64,000 nucleotides of DNA from Micrasema longulum (taxonomy: Eukaryota > Arthropoda > Insecta > Trichoptera > Brachycentridae): contig JAGVSM010000894.1 in the NCBI GenBank assembly GCA_022494885.1, positions 186,001 through 250,000 on the forward strand, given 5' to 3'. Positions 10,140 through 20,069 of the stretch are shown here, one piece after another. Positions within the stretch are counted from its first letter, which is position 1, and each line of letters begins with the position of its first letter. A program made the position numbers and the translations under genes. The notes beneath the pieces were generated by a model. The model was not told the DNA's origin. It worked only from the letters and a program-made list of their open reading frames with translations, and searched no databases.

Positions 10140-10720
10140 GATCTTTCATATTTATTTTTATTTTAAAGTTCAACAAGGATACATAAAATACATACATTTT
10201 TTAAGTTAGCATTACTAACATTCTTTATATATATCCTCAATTATAGAACTTCACCACTCTTCATAAATTATATAAAATAAGTGTGTAAAATCAATTTAAC
10301 TAATAATAAAGATTAAGTTTAGTGAAAGATAAGAATCAAATTGAGTTAAAGAAATAAAATTGAGTTAAACATAAGAAACTACTCTTTTTTTTAAGAAAAG
10401 AAAAGAGAAAATAAGAACATATAAGATGTAATAAAATAAACTTAAATTAATTTACATACACAAAAATAAAGATTAAGCATTTGATTTAGGACACATAGTA
10501 ATATATTTTTTATAATCGTTTGCTCTATCATGATAAATGTCAATTATAACTTTTTTTTCTATTTTGTTATAGAGTCTTAATATACTTGCAAGGGGGTTAA
10601 AATGTGCCATATTGTTTGTAAAAATTGGAAGGTAAAATGTATCAGGTGATCTCAGACGCCTACGGGAAACGTACAATGACACATTTCCAACACTTTTTGT
10701 CATAAACATAATATACTTAG
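10140..10720 (-). pseudogene. Jockey-like LINE, C-terminal codons and long 3' UTR
   Basis: A 78-codon minus-strand frame (10473-10709) includes 'NVSLYVSRRRLRSPDTFYLP' and 'FNPLASILRLYNKIEK', the C-terminal block in which a short hydrophobic pattern follows RR.R.PD in several LINEs here. The 3' UTR (10140-10472) ends in a TATTTATTTTTATT-type tail. The same 3' UTR occurs alone at 16275-16450. The 5' truncation meets another LINE end head to head at about 10712. Confidence 0.75.
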
Positions 10721-11600
10721 TCTTGAGGATCGTCGTTTGGTATTAGATATGGGGATTTTACATGACATTCTTAATGGACGTCTTGATAGTCCTGTTCTGG
10801 TTTCTGAGTTGGCCCTTAATGCACCTGGCTACCGCACCCGTCACACGAATCTATCTCTTTTCCATGTACGAGTAATAATAATAATAATTATGGATAACTT
10901 ATATAGCGCCATTTTCGTATTATAATACTTCAAGGGCGCTTTACACAGTGATTAAATAAAGATATAAATTTAATTTTCACTTTAACTTTTTAATTTAAGA
11001 AAAATAATGTACTTTTTCATACTACTTTTCCACCACATGCTAAGAATTTATTCAAATGGTTTAGAGAACAAGTGGGTTTTAAGTTTCTTCCGAAACATCA
11101 CTTCACTCTCACAGTTTCGGATTTCTGCTGGGAGAGCATTCCATGCCGTAGGGCCTGCGACCGCAAATGCACGTTCGCCGAATTTAGTGCGCTGTTTGCG
11201 TAGAGGTATAATAACTTAGTACCTACAGTTCGCACCAACTATGCACAGAACTCTCCTCTGATTCGCTTGGCGCGTAATTATAATGTATTTTTCAATAACA
11301 TAAACATATTTAACTTCAGTAAACTCACTTTTAAAACAAAAATTAAAAAACTATTACCTATATGAAGAAAAAAAATGTTTCTTTAAAAAAAAAAAAATTA
11401 CAATATAAATTTAAAATGTATCTATTCACTCATATCAAACACACACTCACCCTGTCTATAAACCCACCCTCACACTCATTTACACTCACACACACATTCA
11501 CATACCTACCAAAACCACACTCCACTCACTTACCCACGCATCCTCACACACAAAAACTCGCATACATGCACTTTTGTGTATTAATATCTAACTGAACTAG
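10712..11600 (+). pseudogene. Jockey-like LINE C-terminus split by a nested LINE
   Basis: The coding end 'SLEDRRLVLDMGILHDILNG' ... 'APGYRTRHTNLSLFHV' runs to 10868, stops, and resumes in the same frame at 11222 as 'PTVRTNYAQNSPLIRLARN', with a stop codon at about 11363. The 350 bp between is a separate LINE (next entry). GTA or GTAC occurs at both borders, a short target duplication. The 3' UTR is A-rich and then CA-rich (11430-11570), similar in style to the 3' UTR at 22.1-22.3 kb. Confidence 0.85.
10869..11218 (-). pseudogene. L2/CR1-like LINE 3' end nested in another LINE
   Basis: On the minus strand an uninterrupted frame (11220-11048) reads 'KFGERAFAVAGPTAWNALPA', 'EIRNCESEVMFRKKLKTHLF' and a stop. 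The pattern 'G.RAF.V..P..WN.LP..IR....' with 'F...LKTHLF' is the well-known C-terminus of L2 and CR1-group LINEs. The 3' UTR ends in (ATT)n at 10870-10890, the trinucleotide tail expected for that group. The coding part has no stop or frameshift, so this is the younger of the two elements. Confidence 0.85.
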
Positions 11601-11830
11601 ATTTTTATAATTGTATTTATGTAGAAGACTGGTTTGGCTTTATTTTATGATTTTTAATTAATGTTGTGTGTATTTTTTTGTATTGCTGCTGTTTTATTAA
11701 ATTTTTTAAATTATTTTACATATTTATTACAGCAATATACAAGTAATTATTTATGCAACAAATTAATTCAGTAGTAAAAGTAAGCATACATATTTTTTAT
11801 TTTTGCTGTTGGTTCATCTAAACTGCCTAA
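11600..11830. other. AT-rich sequence, possible continuation of LINE 3' UTR
   Basis: T-rich with no recurring block. It may belong to the 3' UTR of the plus-strand LINE before it. Confidence 0.25.
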
Positions 11831-12470
11831 CTAGGGATAGCTTCCCCGTTCTAAGGCAGTAAATGATGTATTTTATAATGATATTTAAAAGTATTTACAG
11901 TTTTATCATAATGTGTGCTTTTTCAGTCCCTAAGGTAAACAATGAATATCCAGAGAAAACATAAATAATACCAAAATCTTTATATCCTAAGTCCCAAGTC
12001 ATTACTAGTAAAACAAGCAACCAACTTACGTCCTTCTACGTCGGACAACAAATTCTCTGACTCCCTCCGACCAATATGGATTAAGAATGCAGTCAACACC
12101 TTCCTCAGCCTGGCAATCCCACCACATTTCCACGAAACTGGGATAAGGTTATATACCCTATATAATATTGCTGCTTTTGAGCCAAAAAAGTATTGACTCC
12201 TCTCTGTAGAATCAGATCCTTATTGGAGTGTCTAGTATTATGAACATGACAAACCCTTGCGTATTTTTCCCTGTTGAGATGTGTGACCGCTACTGACCTC
12301 AATATATACTGTTGACGAATATCCAGCACTTGAAATTCTTTGAAAAGCGAATCACTCGGGTATCGGTATGGTTTTTTTAATACAACTCTTAACACTGATT
12401 TTTGAGCTATAGCTGCTGAAGCCAAAGTCGTTTTCGGTTTCGGCTGAAAATCTTGTTTCGGCGGTCACTA
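11830..12470 (-). pseudogene. Jockey-like LINE C-terminal remnant
   Basis: A minus-strand frame of about 106 codons (12105-12425) starts 'AQKSVLRVVLKKPYRYPSDS', then 'EFQVLDIRQQYILRS' and 'THLNREKYARVCHVHNTRHS'. The sequence QK.VLRV...KP....S..LF..F.VL..RQ..I is the region after the RT thumb in Jockey-group elements. After about 12165 a frameshift moves the homologous frame; stops follow. The part to 11830 is probably its 3' region. Confidence 0.7.
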
Positions 12471-12955
12471 GTCAAAAGTAAGTACAAGAAAGGAAATGAT
12501 AAAATAAAAAAATATCAAAATGAAAACTCAATAAAGAAAGGCTCAGGTTTTTAGCATAAGTCTCTCTCTTGTGCCTCATACGTTTTGTTTTTTTTTTTAA
12601 ATATTTTAAGTCGCTAATATGTTGTATATATATTATTGTATAAATAGGGCTGATATAATCCGGTAGCCAGTACCGGGACCTAACAGGAAAGCATCAGTTA
12701 TGAAATGAAGATAATTGTAGGATGTGTTCAATTTATTATTCCAGATCTGATAACTGCATCTCTAGACGCATCAAGTGCAATATTCATTTGGGTTACCGAC
12801 ATCTATTTAGTATGAAAGAACTCGCAAGAATTGAGGGGTTCAAATGAAGTCGTTCGCACAGGACGCATAGTCACGGACAGAATCAAGTTGTAATATGTAG
12901 AAACTAATTATTATATAATTTTTTGATTTACTATATGTTTTAAGTGAAAACTCTG
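12470..12955. other. No supported feature
   Basis: It has a short hairpin-like 'CCGGTAGCCAGTACCGG' near 12660 and no family I recognise. Confidence 0.3.
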
Positions 12956-13438
12956 ACTAAACCAATCCTGACTTATGCCTCCGAAACCTAGGTTATGAAA
13001 AACAATATTGAGGGAACCATTGCAGCTATCGATAGAAGAATACTCAGAGTCGTCTATGGCCCTGTGAGAGAAAACAACCATTAACGTCGTCGCTACAATA
13101 GGGAGCTATACGAAATCTACGGAGCGCCTGATGTAATCAACTCCATTAAAGTAGGACGCTTGAGGTGAGCTGGCCATATAATAAGATTAGACGACGAAAA
13201 GCCCATAAAACGCCTAACTCTCTCTGTGCCACAAGGACGACGAAGACCAGGAAGGCCCAAAATACGACGGATGTACTGCATCAGTGCGGATACGACAACG
13301 TTGGGAATGAGGAACTGAAGAAGACGGGCAGCAAAACGGTAACAGTGGTGGAGACTCCTGGATTCAGCCAAGGCCCACCCGGGGCTGTCGAGCTTATTAC
13401 GATGATGACATGTTTTTGGCAATGGAAAGTTATTTGAC
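12955..13438 (+). pseudogene. RTE-like LINE C-terminal remnant, second subtype
   Basis: With stops, the + strand gives 'LTKPILTYASET', 'AAIDRRILRVVYGPVREN', 'YEIYGAPDVINSIKVGRL', 'AGHIIRLDDEKPIKRL' and 'RRPGRPKIRRM', ending near 'SAKAHPGL'. This is the classic C-terminus (RIYGPV.E, LY..P..V..IK..RL.WAGH..RM, GRP..RW, AK.HPGL) of an RTE-type LINE that is different from the FGHVERM subtype. Several stops and one W-to-stop change show it is dead. Confidence 0.8.
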
Positions 13439-13600
13439 TTAATATATTCATTTATTCATTTATTCATTTCAATTTACATTTGTTACACATTCGTTGATAT
13501 ATTGTGGCTTTTCTGTGACGTGTTAAGCCACAATAATTAACAACAAAAAATACAAAGTAACTTAAAATTAATTATATTTACAACCAAGAAAGGAAAAAAA
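13438..13600 (-). repeat. LINE 3' UTR and (AATG/AAATG)n tail
   Basis: On the minus strand a palindromic block ('TTGTGGCTTAACACGTCACA' with 'AAGCCACAA') is followed by AAATGAATAAATGAATAAATG at 13470-13440, a short-repeat LINE tail. No coding part is attached. Confidence 0.55.
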
Positions 13601-13609
13601 AACATTTTT

Positions 13610-13975
13610 GAGAACGGAATATGGTAGTCTAGGCATTTACTGGGCTGACGACCTGTCATTGGCTGGTTTAAGTGGCCACTTTACACACTGTGTAACATTC
13701 ACAATTTTACCTATGTTTGATCATCCATATTTCTTCAATCCTTTTATCGGTTGACTTTAGTGAAGTTTAAGAGCTAAAACCTTTATTGTTGTTACATTAA
13801 GAGATTCATTTGATTGAATTATTTCACATACTAGACAACGCCTGAAAACAGTTTTCAAAGTTTTAAACTTATTCTTGAACCAGTGTGTTTTATTAAAATA
13901 TTTTGAGTTTGTCCAAATGTTTGTAGAAATCTGTTCTACAAACATTTGGACAAACTCAAAATATTGCATACCAAA
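13610..13975 (-). repeat. Dispersed repeat family B, reverse copy ending in a perfect hairpin
   Basis: Read as given it has 'TAGTCTAGGCATTTAC', 'CATTGGCTGGTTTAAGTGGC', 'CACTGTGTAACATTCAC', 'AGAGCTAAAACCTTTAT' and 'CTAGACAACGCCTG', the reverse of the 8.1 kb copy. It ends in a 32 bp perfect inverted repeat (13897-13928 and 13934-13965, 5-nt loop) made from the block 'TTGAGTTTGTCCAAATGTTT'. Confidence 0.75.
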
Positions 13976-14224
13976 TTACCGTTTTTTTAATGCGGTCCAA
14001 AATACGTAAAATAAACTAGAAGTAAAAAAATGTAAAAACCATACAACTTATCTAAATGTTTGCAGACAAGATCTGAGCTTATTTATTTACAAGTTTTCTG
14101 TTTACATTTTAGTACATTTTAAAATACATATGTGAGTAGATTTATCAAAGCAGAAAAATCAAACATAGGTACTTTTTTACCATAAGTTATTTATTTATTC
14201 GTTTAGATAAGCAGTTAACAGATA

Positions 14225-14390
14225 AACAAACAATATCTAGATTACTGATCAAGACTGCAAAATTGCCTTCTCAAATATGTTTTCCATCTCTGTTGCAACA
14301 AATTTACATCTAAATAACTCCTTGGGGAGGAAATCCAGCCTATCTGCAAACATTTCGACATACTCAAAACATTGTTGAATTTTTTTTGCG
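14225..14390 (+). repeat. Dispersed repeat family B, forward fragment
   Basis: Contains 'CCATCTCTGTTGCAACAAAT', 'CCTTGGGGAGGAAATCCAGC' and 'CATACTCAAAACATTGTTG', matching the middle of the family B unit. Confidence 0.65.
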
Positions 14391-14870
14391 CAATATATTA
14401 AAATATTCGTTTTCTAGTGCTTAATCATCCACGTACATTACATGCAGCTGTTTGGGGTCTGTTTCCTCATCGAATTAAGAATCTTAATTGCTTTTAGATT
14501 GAAATTTTATTTGCAATGAATAAAATATTATAATTAGATTAGGTAAAATAAAAGCAAGTGCCAAGCTTGGAGTACTTACAGTTTGAAACGATATTGACTT
14601 GCCAATTCAAAAAGATAAGATATTATAATATTATGCAGATATAATTTGATACACATACTAACAATACTTGTTTTATGTTTAACACAAGCTGATAACAATA
14701 GGTTATTTGAATATGAACAATAATTTGTTTACATCATAAATAAGTAAAAATAGACAAAATGCGATAGTGATACAGAGGTGAAATTACCTTTAACAGGAAA
14801 CGTTTAATTACGAATCAATAATATGATAATAAACGTAATTGGCTGAGGCCCGTAATGAGCAACGAATAGT
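14390..14870. other. No supported feature
   Basis: AT-rich, without coding or repeat structure recognisable elsewhere in the window. Confidence 0.3.
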
Positions 14871-14871
14871 T

Positions 14872-15436
14872 TTAGTTTAGTTTTATAGAGTCTTTATTCA
14901 ATAAAATATACATATTATTACAATATTAATACATTATAAAGAAAACAAAGTATTAAGATATATATTTGTCCCGATAAACTATTCAATAATAGTTTGTCAT
15001 CGGGTGCTCAGACATTAGTTTTAATTAATAATCAAATAAGAAGAGTACAGACATAATACTGTATACGAATAAAATAATAAATGTAAAAATAGTTTAAAGA
15101 TTTTATTAAGTAAGAAAATAGAGTAAAATTATACAATTAAAAGTAAGAATAGTAATTGACTTTAATAAATTTTAAACATAAGAAAAAAAAAATAATAGAC
15201 ACATATATAAATAGTGTGTGCTCATAAATGTAATCAAAACAAGATAAAAAATAAATTAAACTAAGTAAAGTAAATCGAGAATTTCAATTCATATCTACAG
15301 AAAAAAAAAATTAATAAGAAAATTAAAAGTACGTATTAAAATTAAGATCTAAAAAATGTAAATGAAATAAGAAAGTAATACAAGAAAAGAAAAGGTTATC
15401 CCAAGAAAATAACAAAAATGTATTCAATGAGGAATA

Positions 15437-15445
<9 letters not shown>
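14872..15445 (-). repeat. LINE 3' UTR with terminal stem-loop
   Basis: The segment 'CCCGATAAACTATTCAATAA' then 'TAGTTTGTCATCGGG' (14970-15004) folds as a stem with a 3-nt bulge and CAAT loop. On the minus strand it is followed by a TAAACTAAACTAAAACT tail at 14890-14872. A stem-loop immediately before the tail is typical of several LINE 3' ends, where it serves RT recognition. The A-rich remainder to 15445 has no coding part. Confidence 0.5.

Positions 15446-15476
<31 letters not shown>
15445..15476. repeat. (TA)n microsatellite
   Basis: About sixteen TA dinucleotides in a row, then A/T-rich sequence. It separates the preceding LINE 3' UTR from the RTE-like ORF. Confidence 0.95.
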
Positions 15477-15482
<6 letters not shown>

Positions 15483-15509
15483 ATAATAAATAAAAATAAA
15501 AAAAATAAA

Positions 15510-16200
15510 AATTTTAAAATGTATTACATAAATAATAAATCAATGAATATAGTAATGTCAGGAGCAACTCTGAAAAACGCGAAAGAGTTTGTGTACATTA
15601 GAAGCAGGATCACCTGGGATGGGATAATAAAAAGAGAAGTCGACTGCCGCATACACCAAGCGAGGCTTGCGTTTAACAAAAAATCAAAGATTTTTGAGTC
15701 AAATTATATCAAACTAAAACTCCGCAAGCAACTTGCCGAGACATATGTATGGAGCATATTGATGTACGGTTGTGAGACATGGTGCCTTACCGAAAGAGAT
15801 AAAAAAAAACTAGAGGCCTTCGAGATGTGGTGCTACAGAAAAATATTAGGAATTTGCTGGAGAGACCACATCACTAATAAAGAGGTTCTCAACAGAATCG
15901 AAAAAGGTAGGCACCTAATCAAAACTATCTCAGAGAGGCGAGCCCGACGGATCGGCCACATTATGCGCCATAAGGGTCTCCTGCATGACATTATAGAGGG
16001 AATGGCTGAGGGGACAAATTATAGAGGGCGCCCCCGACGGGAATATTTAGAGCAAGTGTGCGAAGATTTTAACTGCGCCTCATATGTCGAGCTGAAGAGG
16101 GCGGCAGAAAAAAGAGACCAATGGAGGACAAGATGCGGGACTTTGCTGCAAACCAATCCCCAGGATTGAGACTGCAAAGAAGAATTAAAAAAAAATAAAC
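15510..16200 (+). pseudogene. RTE-like LINE, uninterrupted 216-codon RT C-terminus
   Basis: Frame 15519-16169. It starts within the RT after the catalytic box ('SGATLKNAKEFVYIRSRIT', where the family has YLGS.IT), continues 'LRKQLAETYVWSILMYGCET' and 'AFEMWCYRKILGICWRDHIT', then 'RRARRIGHIMRHKGLLHDII' and 'RGRPRREYLEQV', and ends after 'KRAAEKRDQWRT'. These blocks in this order are the thumb and C-terminal tail of an RTE-type ORF. The start ATG is not a real start: the element is 5'-truncated near 15510. Lack of stops over 650 bp makes it one of the youngest insertions here. It ends in an A-rich run at 16185-16200. Confidence 0.85.
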
Positions 16201-16274
16201 ATGAAAATACTTATTTTAAATTGGCAATTTAAAATCATTATATTGACTGTAAAACTAAGCAAAAATGATTTCAT

Positions 16275-16455
16275 CTTTTTTTTTTTATATTTATTTGGAA
16301 TTTCAACAAGGATACATAAAATACATTTAATTCAAGTAAGCATTGCTAACATTCAGAATACACATCCTCAATTATAGAACTCAACCATCTTTCATAAATT
16401 ATATTATATAATAAGTGTGTAGCTTAATTAAATCTTATAAATAAATTTACAAAGC
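16275..16455 (-). repeat. LINE 3' UTR, second copy of the 10.1 kb type
   Basis: Blocks 'CAACAAGGATACATAAAATA', 'TCCTCAATTATAGAAC' and 'TCATAAATTATAT' repeat those at 10170-10275 in the same orientation. Only the 3' UTR is present, so this insertion was truncated before the coding region. Confidence 0.75.
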
Positions 16456-16494
16456 TTGGAATTCAAAAGATTTTAAAGTAGGAAGGAAATATTA

Positions 16495-16620
16495 CTACTA
16501 CTACTGCCATCACGCCATTGCTCCGTAAGAGTAGGCAAAGAGAATGGACCGCCACACACGTCTATCCAGGCATACATTTCTAGCTTCTTCCATATTCATA
16601 CATCGTTAAAAATGTTTAAT
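16495..16620 (-). pseudogene. RTE-like LINE extreme 3' end with (AGT)n tail
   Basis: On the minus strand the last codons of the FGHVERM-type ORF are followed at once by 'GGCAGTAGTAGTAG'. The same arrangement ends the 34.6 kb copy ('CATCACGCCAT' preceded by ACTACTACTAC). The two copies show that this subfamily terminates in a trinucleotide tail directly after the stop codon. Confidence 0.7.
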
Positions 16621-16659
16621 AAAAATAAATATTTTTTAACATGTTTACTATACAATTAT

Positions 16660-17318
16660 GATAGTCCAGAAACCGCGTACGCTACGCACATCATAAATGA
16701 GTAGTTTTACGTTTTGGCATTAGTTACTCTGTAGACGTCGCGTCGCGTAGTACGCAATTACCGATTTAAATTCAATTACGCAGTGTTAGGTCGTTTTTAA
16801 GTGTTTAAATACTGCTGAGATAAAAAAGGGATAGGGTAGGATCATATTTCATGTGTAAGTAGCGAATTCACAAATAATATTATTTGAGAATTCGATTATT
16901 TTACCGTCTGTCAGATTGATAAATAAAACAAGGCGGACATTTTGTCAATATTGCCAGGGTAGTTGAATTTGTAACCCGGCTTCCTATTAATAAGCCTTAG
17001 CATAATATTTAACTGTATTAATTTACTTACCTAATTACTAAATTATAAAATTATGTTTTTTTTTACGTTTGTCTAATAAAAGTACCTGTTTTTTTTAGTC
17101 CAGTCAGTAAAATATTTTTGTGGTAAAGCATAACATAATATACCACAAATTTATCTTACATTTGTGTTATGATAATATATTGTTCGCGGTTTGGCAACAT
17201 TACGCGGCCACTACATGCATGCGCGCAGGTGGGATGTCGTGCAGAGGGGGGGCATTTGGCAATTTTTGGACACAGTGCGATGTGTGCAAACCTGATTCTA
17301 CCCGTCTTCTGGTATATT
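16660..17318 (+). mobile_element. Kolobok-like THAP MITE (family K), copy 1
   Basis: Starts 'GATAGTCCAGAAACCGCG', and its far end is the degraded inverse 'CTTCTGGTATATT'. Inside, 16780-16855 matches the THAP first exon of copy 2 at 29758-29834, with the ATG lost, followed by the conserved 'TTTCATGTGTAAGT' donor. A block 'GGCGGACATTTTGTCAATAT' + 'TGCCAGGGTAGTTGAAT' follows. The last third shares 'GCAACATTACGCGG' and 'CATGCGCGC' with copy 2. Flanks are degraded (TTAT and ATAA). Confidence 0.65.
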
Positions 17319-17561
17319 ATAATTCTACGATATTAACTGTTTTATATTTTATTTTATAAATACCTAAACGTAAAGAAATTGTTGTTTTAAGGAAGAAAAC
17401 TGAAAAACTTAAAAAATTATAAAAATCTGCCTTTCTTTGAAATCTATTGAAAGTCACTCCACTGATTTCACTAAAAACAAATAATTTTGATTAAGGCAAC
17501 TTTTTTCCAAGTAACGCTGGTGATTTTTGCCTATTAAAGAACATAATGTAACATTTTGGGG

Positions 17562-18566
17562 TAGGGTAAACCAGGGTACAAACTCAAAAAAATAATTTTA
17601 GTATTGACAACGGAGTACTTAAATTTATCGAGTTTAATTATATTCTTGAATATTGACCACAATTAATCGTTGTCATTATGTTGATATTCGACCATCTATT
17701 TTCGACTATTTAAAACCATCAGTCAATGTGCTCTACTAAAACGTGCGAGAAATCGAGAGGATTTTTTTAAAGGATAGAGCTGTGTTGAACTTTAATTTTC
17801 AGCAAAGTTAGTTCAAAACTTAACTATATTATGTTCACTAGTGATTGAATACATGTTTATTAAGCTAGTTTTGTATCAAATGTGATTATTTTACCAAGAA
17901 ATATTTTTTTTAATGGGTGCCAACTGTACAAAGAAAAAAATGGCCAAAATCAGAGATTGGCACTGTGCCAATAACTAACTTAATGTAGTTTTATTCGTTA
18001 ATATTTAAATTATTGACACATGCCAATCAGTATTTTACGTGCATTATCGATATTTTGTTTGTTTATTATTTGCGACCAATAAAATTAATTGTTTTAGCAT
18101 TTAGTACAAAAGGATTGGCTTATATATACAAAGAAATACTCAAAGATATTCTTTTAAATAGAAAGAGCGTTGCTATCATCATCTGATTTAGATTGAGTTA
18201 TACTTTGTCTTTTTGTAATAATATTAAATCCATTCAATAATTATACCGCATCTTTTATTTTTTTCAATATACACGGAAATTTTAAAGGTGCCAATTAATG
18301 ATGGGTATAATCGAAATATTTAGATAATCGTACGTAAGGTATTTTTTTTGCGAAGGAGTGCGTTGGGCACAGTCACAACCGTCCCTGGGGTGTGGTCGGA
18401 ATGACATTTTTTTTCTAATTTGCTCCTAGGACAAAATTTTAGTATTTAAACGTTGACAAATGTACACTTTACTAGATAAAACTCCTTTCTTTCAGCTAAT
18501 TGGCATACAAACAAAATTATGGGTGATCAAATAAAAATTGTCACAACCGTACCCAGTCTACCCTAG
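17562..18566. mobile_element. Candidate DNA transposon remnant with TIRs
   Basis: The left border 'TAGGGTAAACCAGGGTACA' and the inverse of the right border ('CTAGGGTAGACTGGGTACGG') match over about 20 bp. The right side also has 'GTCACAACCGT' twice (18371 and 18540). No coding frame survives, and no clear target duplication is visible. The superfamily is not assigned. Confidence 0.4.
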
Positions 18567-18837
18567 ATAATATTAATCTACTTATGTGTAATGCATTTCA
18601 CGTATTATATTAAAAATAATTCAATAATGCTTGCGGATACGAACATATCTAATGATGTAATTACATAAATATCCCATTTATGTTACATGTAATAAATATA
18701 CTACCTAATGGGTAATATTTTACAAGGCTTATTTCTAAAGCCTTTTGTGATTTAATTATATTCGGTTTCAATGAACAGTTTTATTATTTTATTACCGACT
18801 AGAAATACAATTTTCTTGTTTATTGTTACAGTCAACT

Positions 18838-19525
18838 CTATAACCTCCTCCTATAACGCGATTAATTCGTACCGTGTAATATGGAAACCGCGCTTTATGA
18901 AACCCTGTAGCTATATCACAAATAACTATCGACGTGCTTAAAAACATGCTAAGCATTTGAACGATCGCAATGAACAATAATGAACATGCTGAAGTTATCG
19001 CAGTCATTAGTCAACGCTTGTGTAATCTCTAAGTCAACACTCGTGTCGTTTTGTTTTTCGTTTCCTTGTAAATAAATAGTTTACTGGCGAAAAATCGGCG
19101 TTCACTATAAAAAATAATACAATATATTGCATTCGCAAAATAGTAACGAGTATCTAATACAAAAAAGTGAAAATTAAATTAGAATTACTATGGCGACTGC
19201 TTTTCTTGACATTTGGCTTGCCAATCGCCGGCTCAACGCAATAAATAGCATGATAAATAAATATATTTTTTTTAAATGGCAGTTTTTGAATATTTTCCAT
19301 ATTTACATCGGTGAAATTGAAATATATGGATGCGCACGAGGATTATTCGTCGCAAAACGTAAATATTTTGACATTTAATATTAGGTGTTCACGGGCGTTC
19401 CATTGTGATCGTAAATACGATAAACAACCATGATGATAAATTTTTATCACGTCGCTTATTAGCACGTCGATAGTCATTTGTGATTGTGCTACTGACTATT
19501 CGTACCGCGTTATATAAAAACTACG
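18838..19525 (+). mobile_element. Non-autonomous DNA element (family E), copy 1
   Basis: Inverted end regions: 18838-18945 contains 'TATAACGCGATTAATTCGTA' and 'AACTATCGACGTGCTTA', whose inverses recur at 19460-19525 ('AGCACGTCGATAGTCATTTG', 'ATTCGTACCGCGTTATATA'). The interior (19150-19460) has an ATG frame of 62 codons starting 'MATAFLDIWLANRRLNAINS'. The same interior, with its ATG, recurs at 37520-37920. Superfamily unknown. The conserved start could be the first codons of a transposase exon, but the frame diverges after about 25 codons. Confidence 0.55.
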
Positions 19526-19579
19526 TTAAGTGAATTTCAGAAATAATGAATTTGTATATAAATCAGACCGATTTGTTTT

Positions 19580-19838
19580 GCATTCATCTTCTTTTTCATT
19601 CTCTTTCCGAACCGAATGGTGCATAGAGCACTGCATTTATACGCCAATTGCAGCGTATCTTGATAATTTCTCTCACGTGAAGGTAAGATTAAGCTTCAAG
19701 AGACAGTTCGGGGATTATGAAATATTCAAGCGTAAAAACTCTTTATTGAAAATATATTTTCTATCAACCGTATCGGGAATGAACCCGAGACCTCTTGTAT
19801 GATGCGCTGACCACTACACCACGAGGCCGACCTGTTTT
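19580..19838 (-). mobile_element. tRNA-headed SINE (family S1), near full length
   Basis: Read on the minus strand: 'GGCCTCGTGGTGTAGTGGTC' (box A), 'GAGGTCTCGGGTTCATTCCC' (box B), a TTTATTTTC-like linker, 'ATAATCCCCGAACTG' and then the body with 'AAGATACGCTGC' and 'CACCATTCGG' to the end. About 255 bp. The best preserved S1 copy together with 27.1 kb. The open frame over it on the other strand is incidental. Confidence 0.8.
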
Positions 19839-20069
19839 GCATAACATACAAATATATAAAAAAATCATTTTCAAACTCCCATGTTTTGAAGGATACGTTT
19901 AATAAATAAAATTGAATTTAAACATAATACAAATGGCAATCAATGGATATATGTAATTTTACATATTTAAGTGTAGATTTTATTAAATGTAAAACGTAGT
20001 TCACATGATAAAATAATAAACAAAAAAAAGTAATTTCAGATATACAAAACTTTAAAAAATCATGGCGCT

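Noticed and set aside
15445..15476. Replication origin or regulatory TA tract
   Set aside because: A plain (TA)n microsatellite next to a LINE 3' end is sufficient explanation.
17120..17359. 79-codon frame as a gene
   Set aside because: It crosses the 3' border of the Kolobok-like MITE and shares only non-coding similarity with copy 2.
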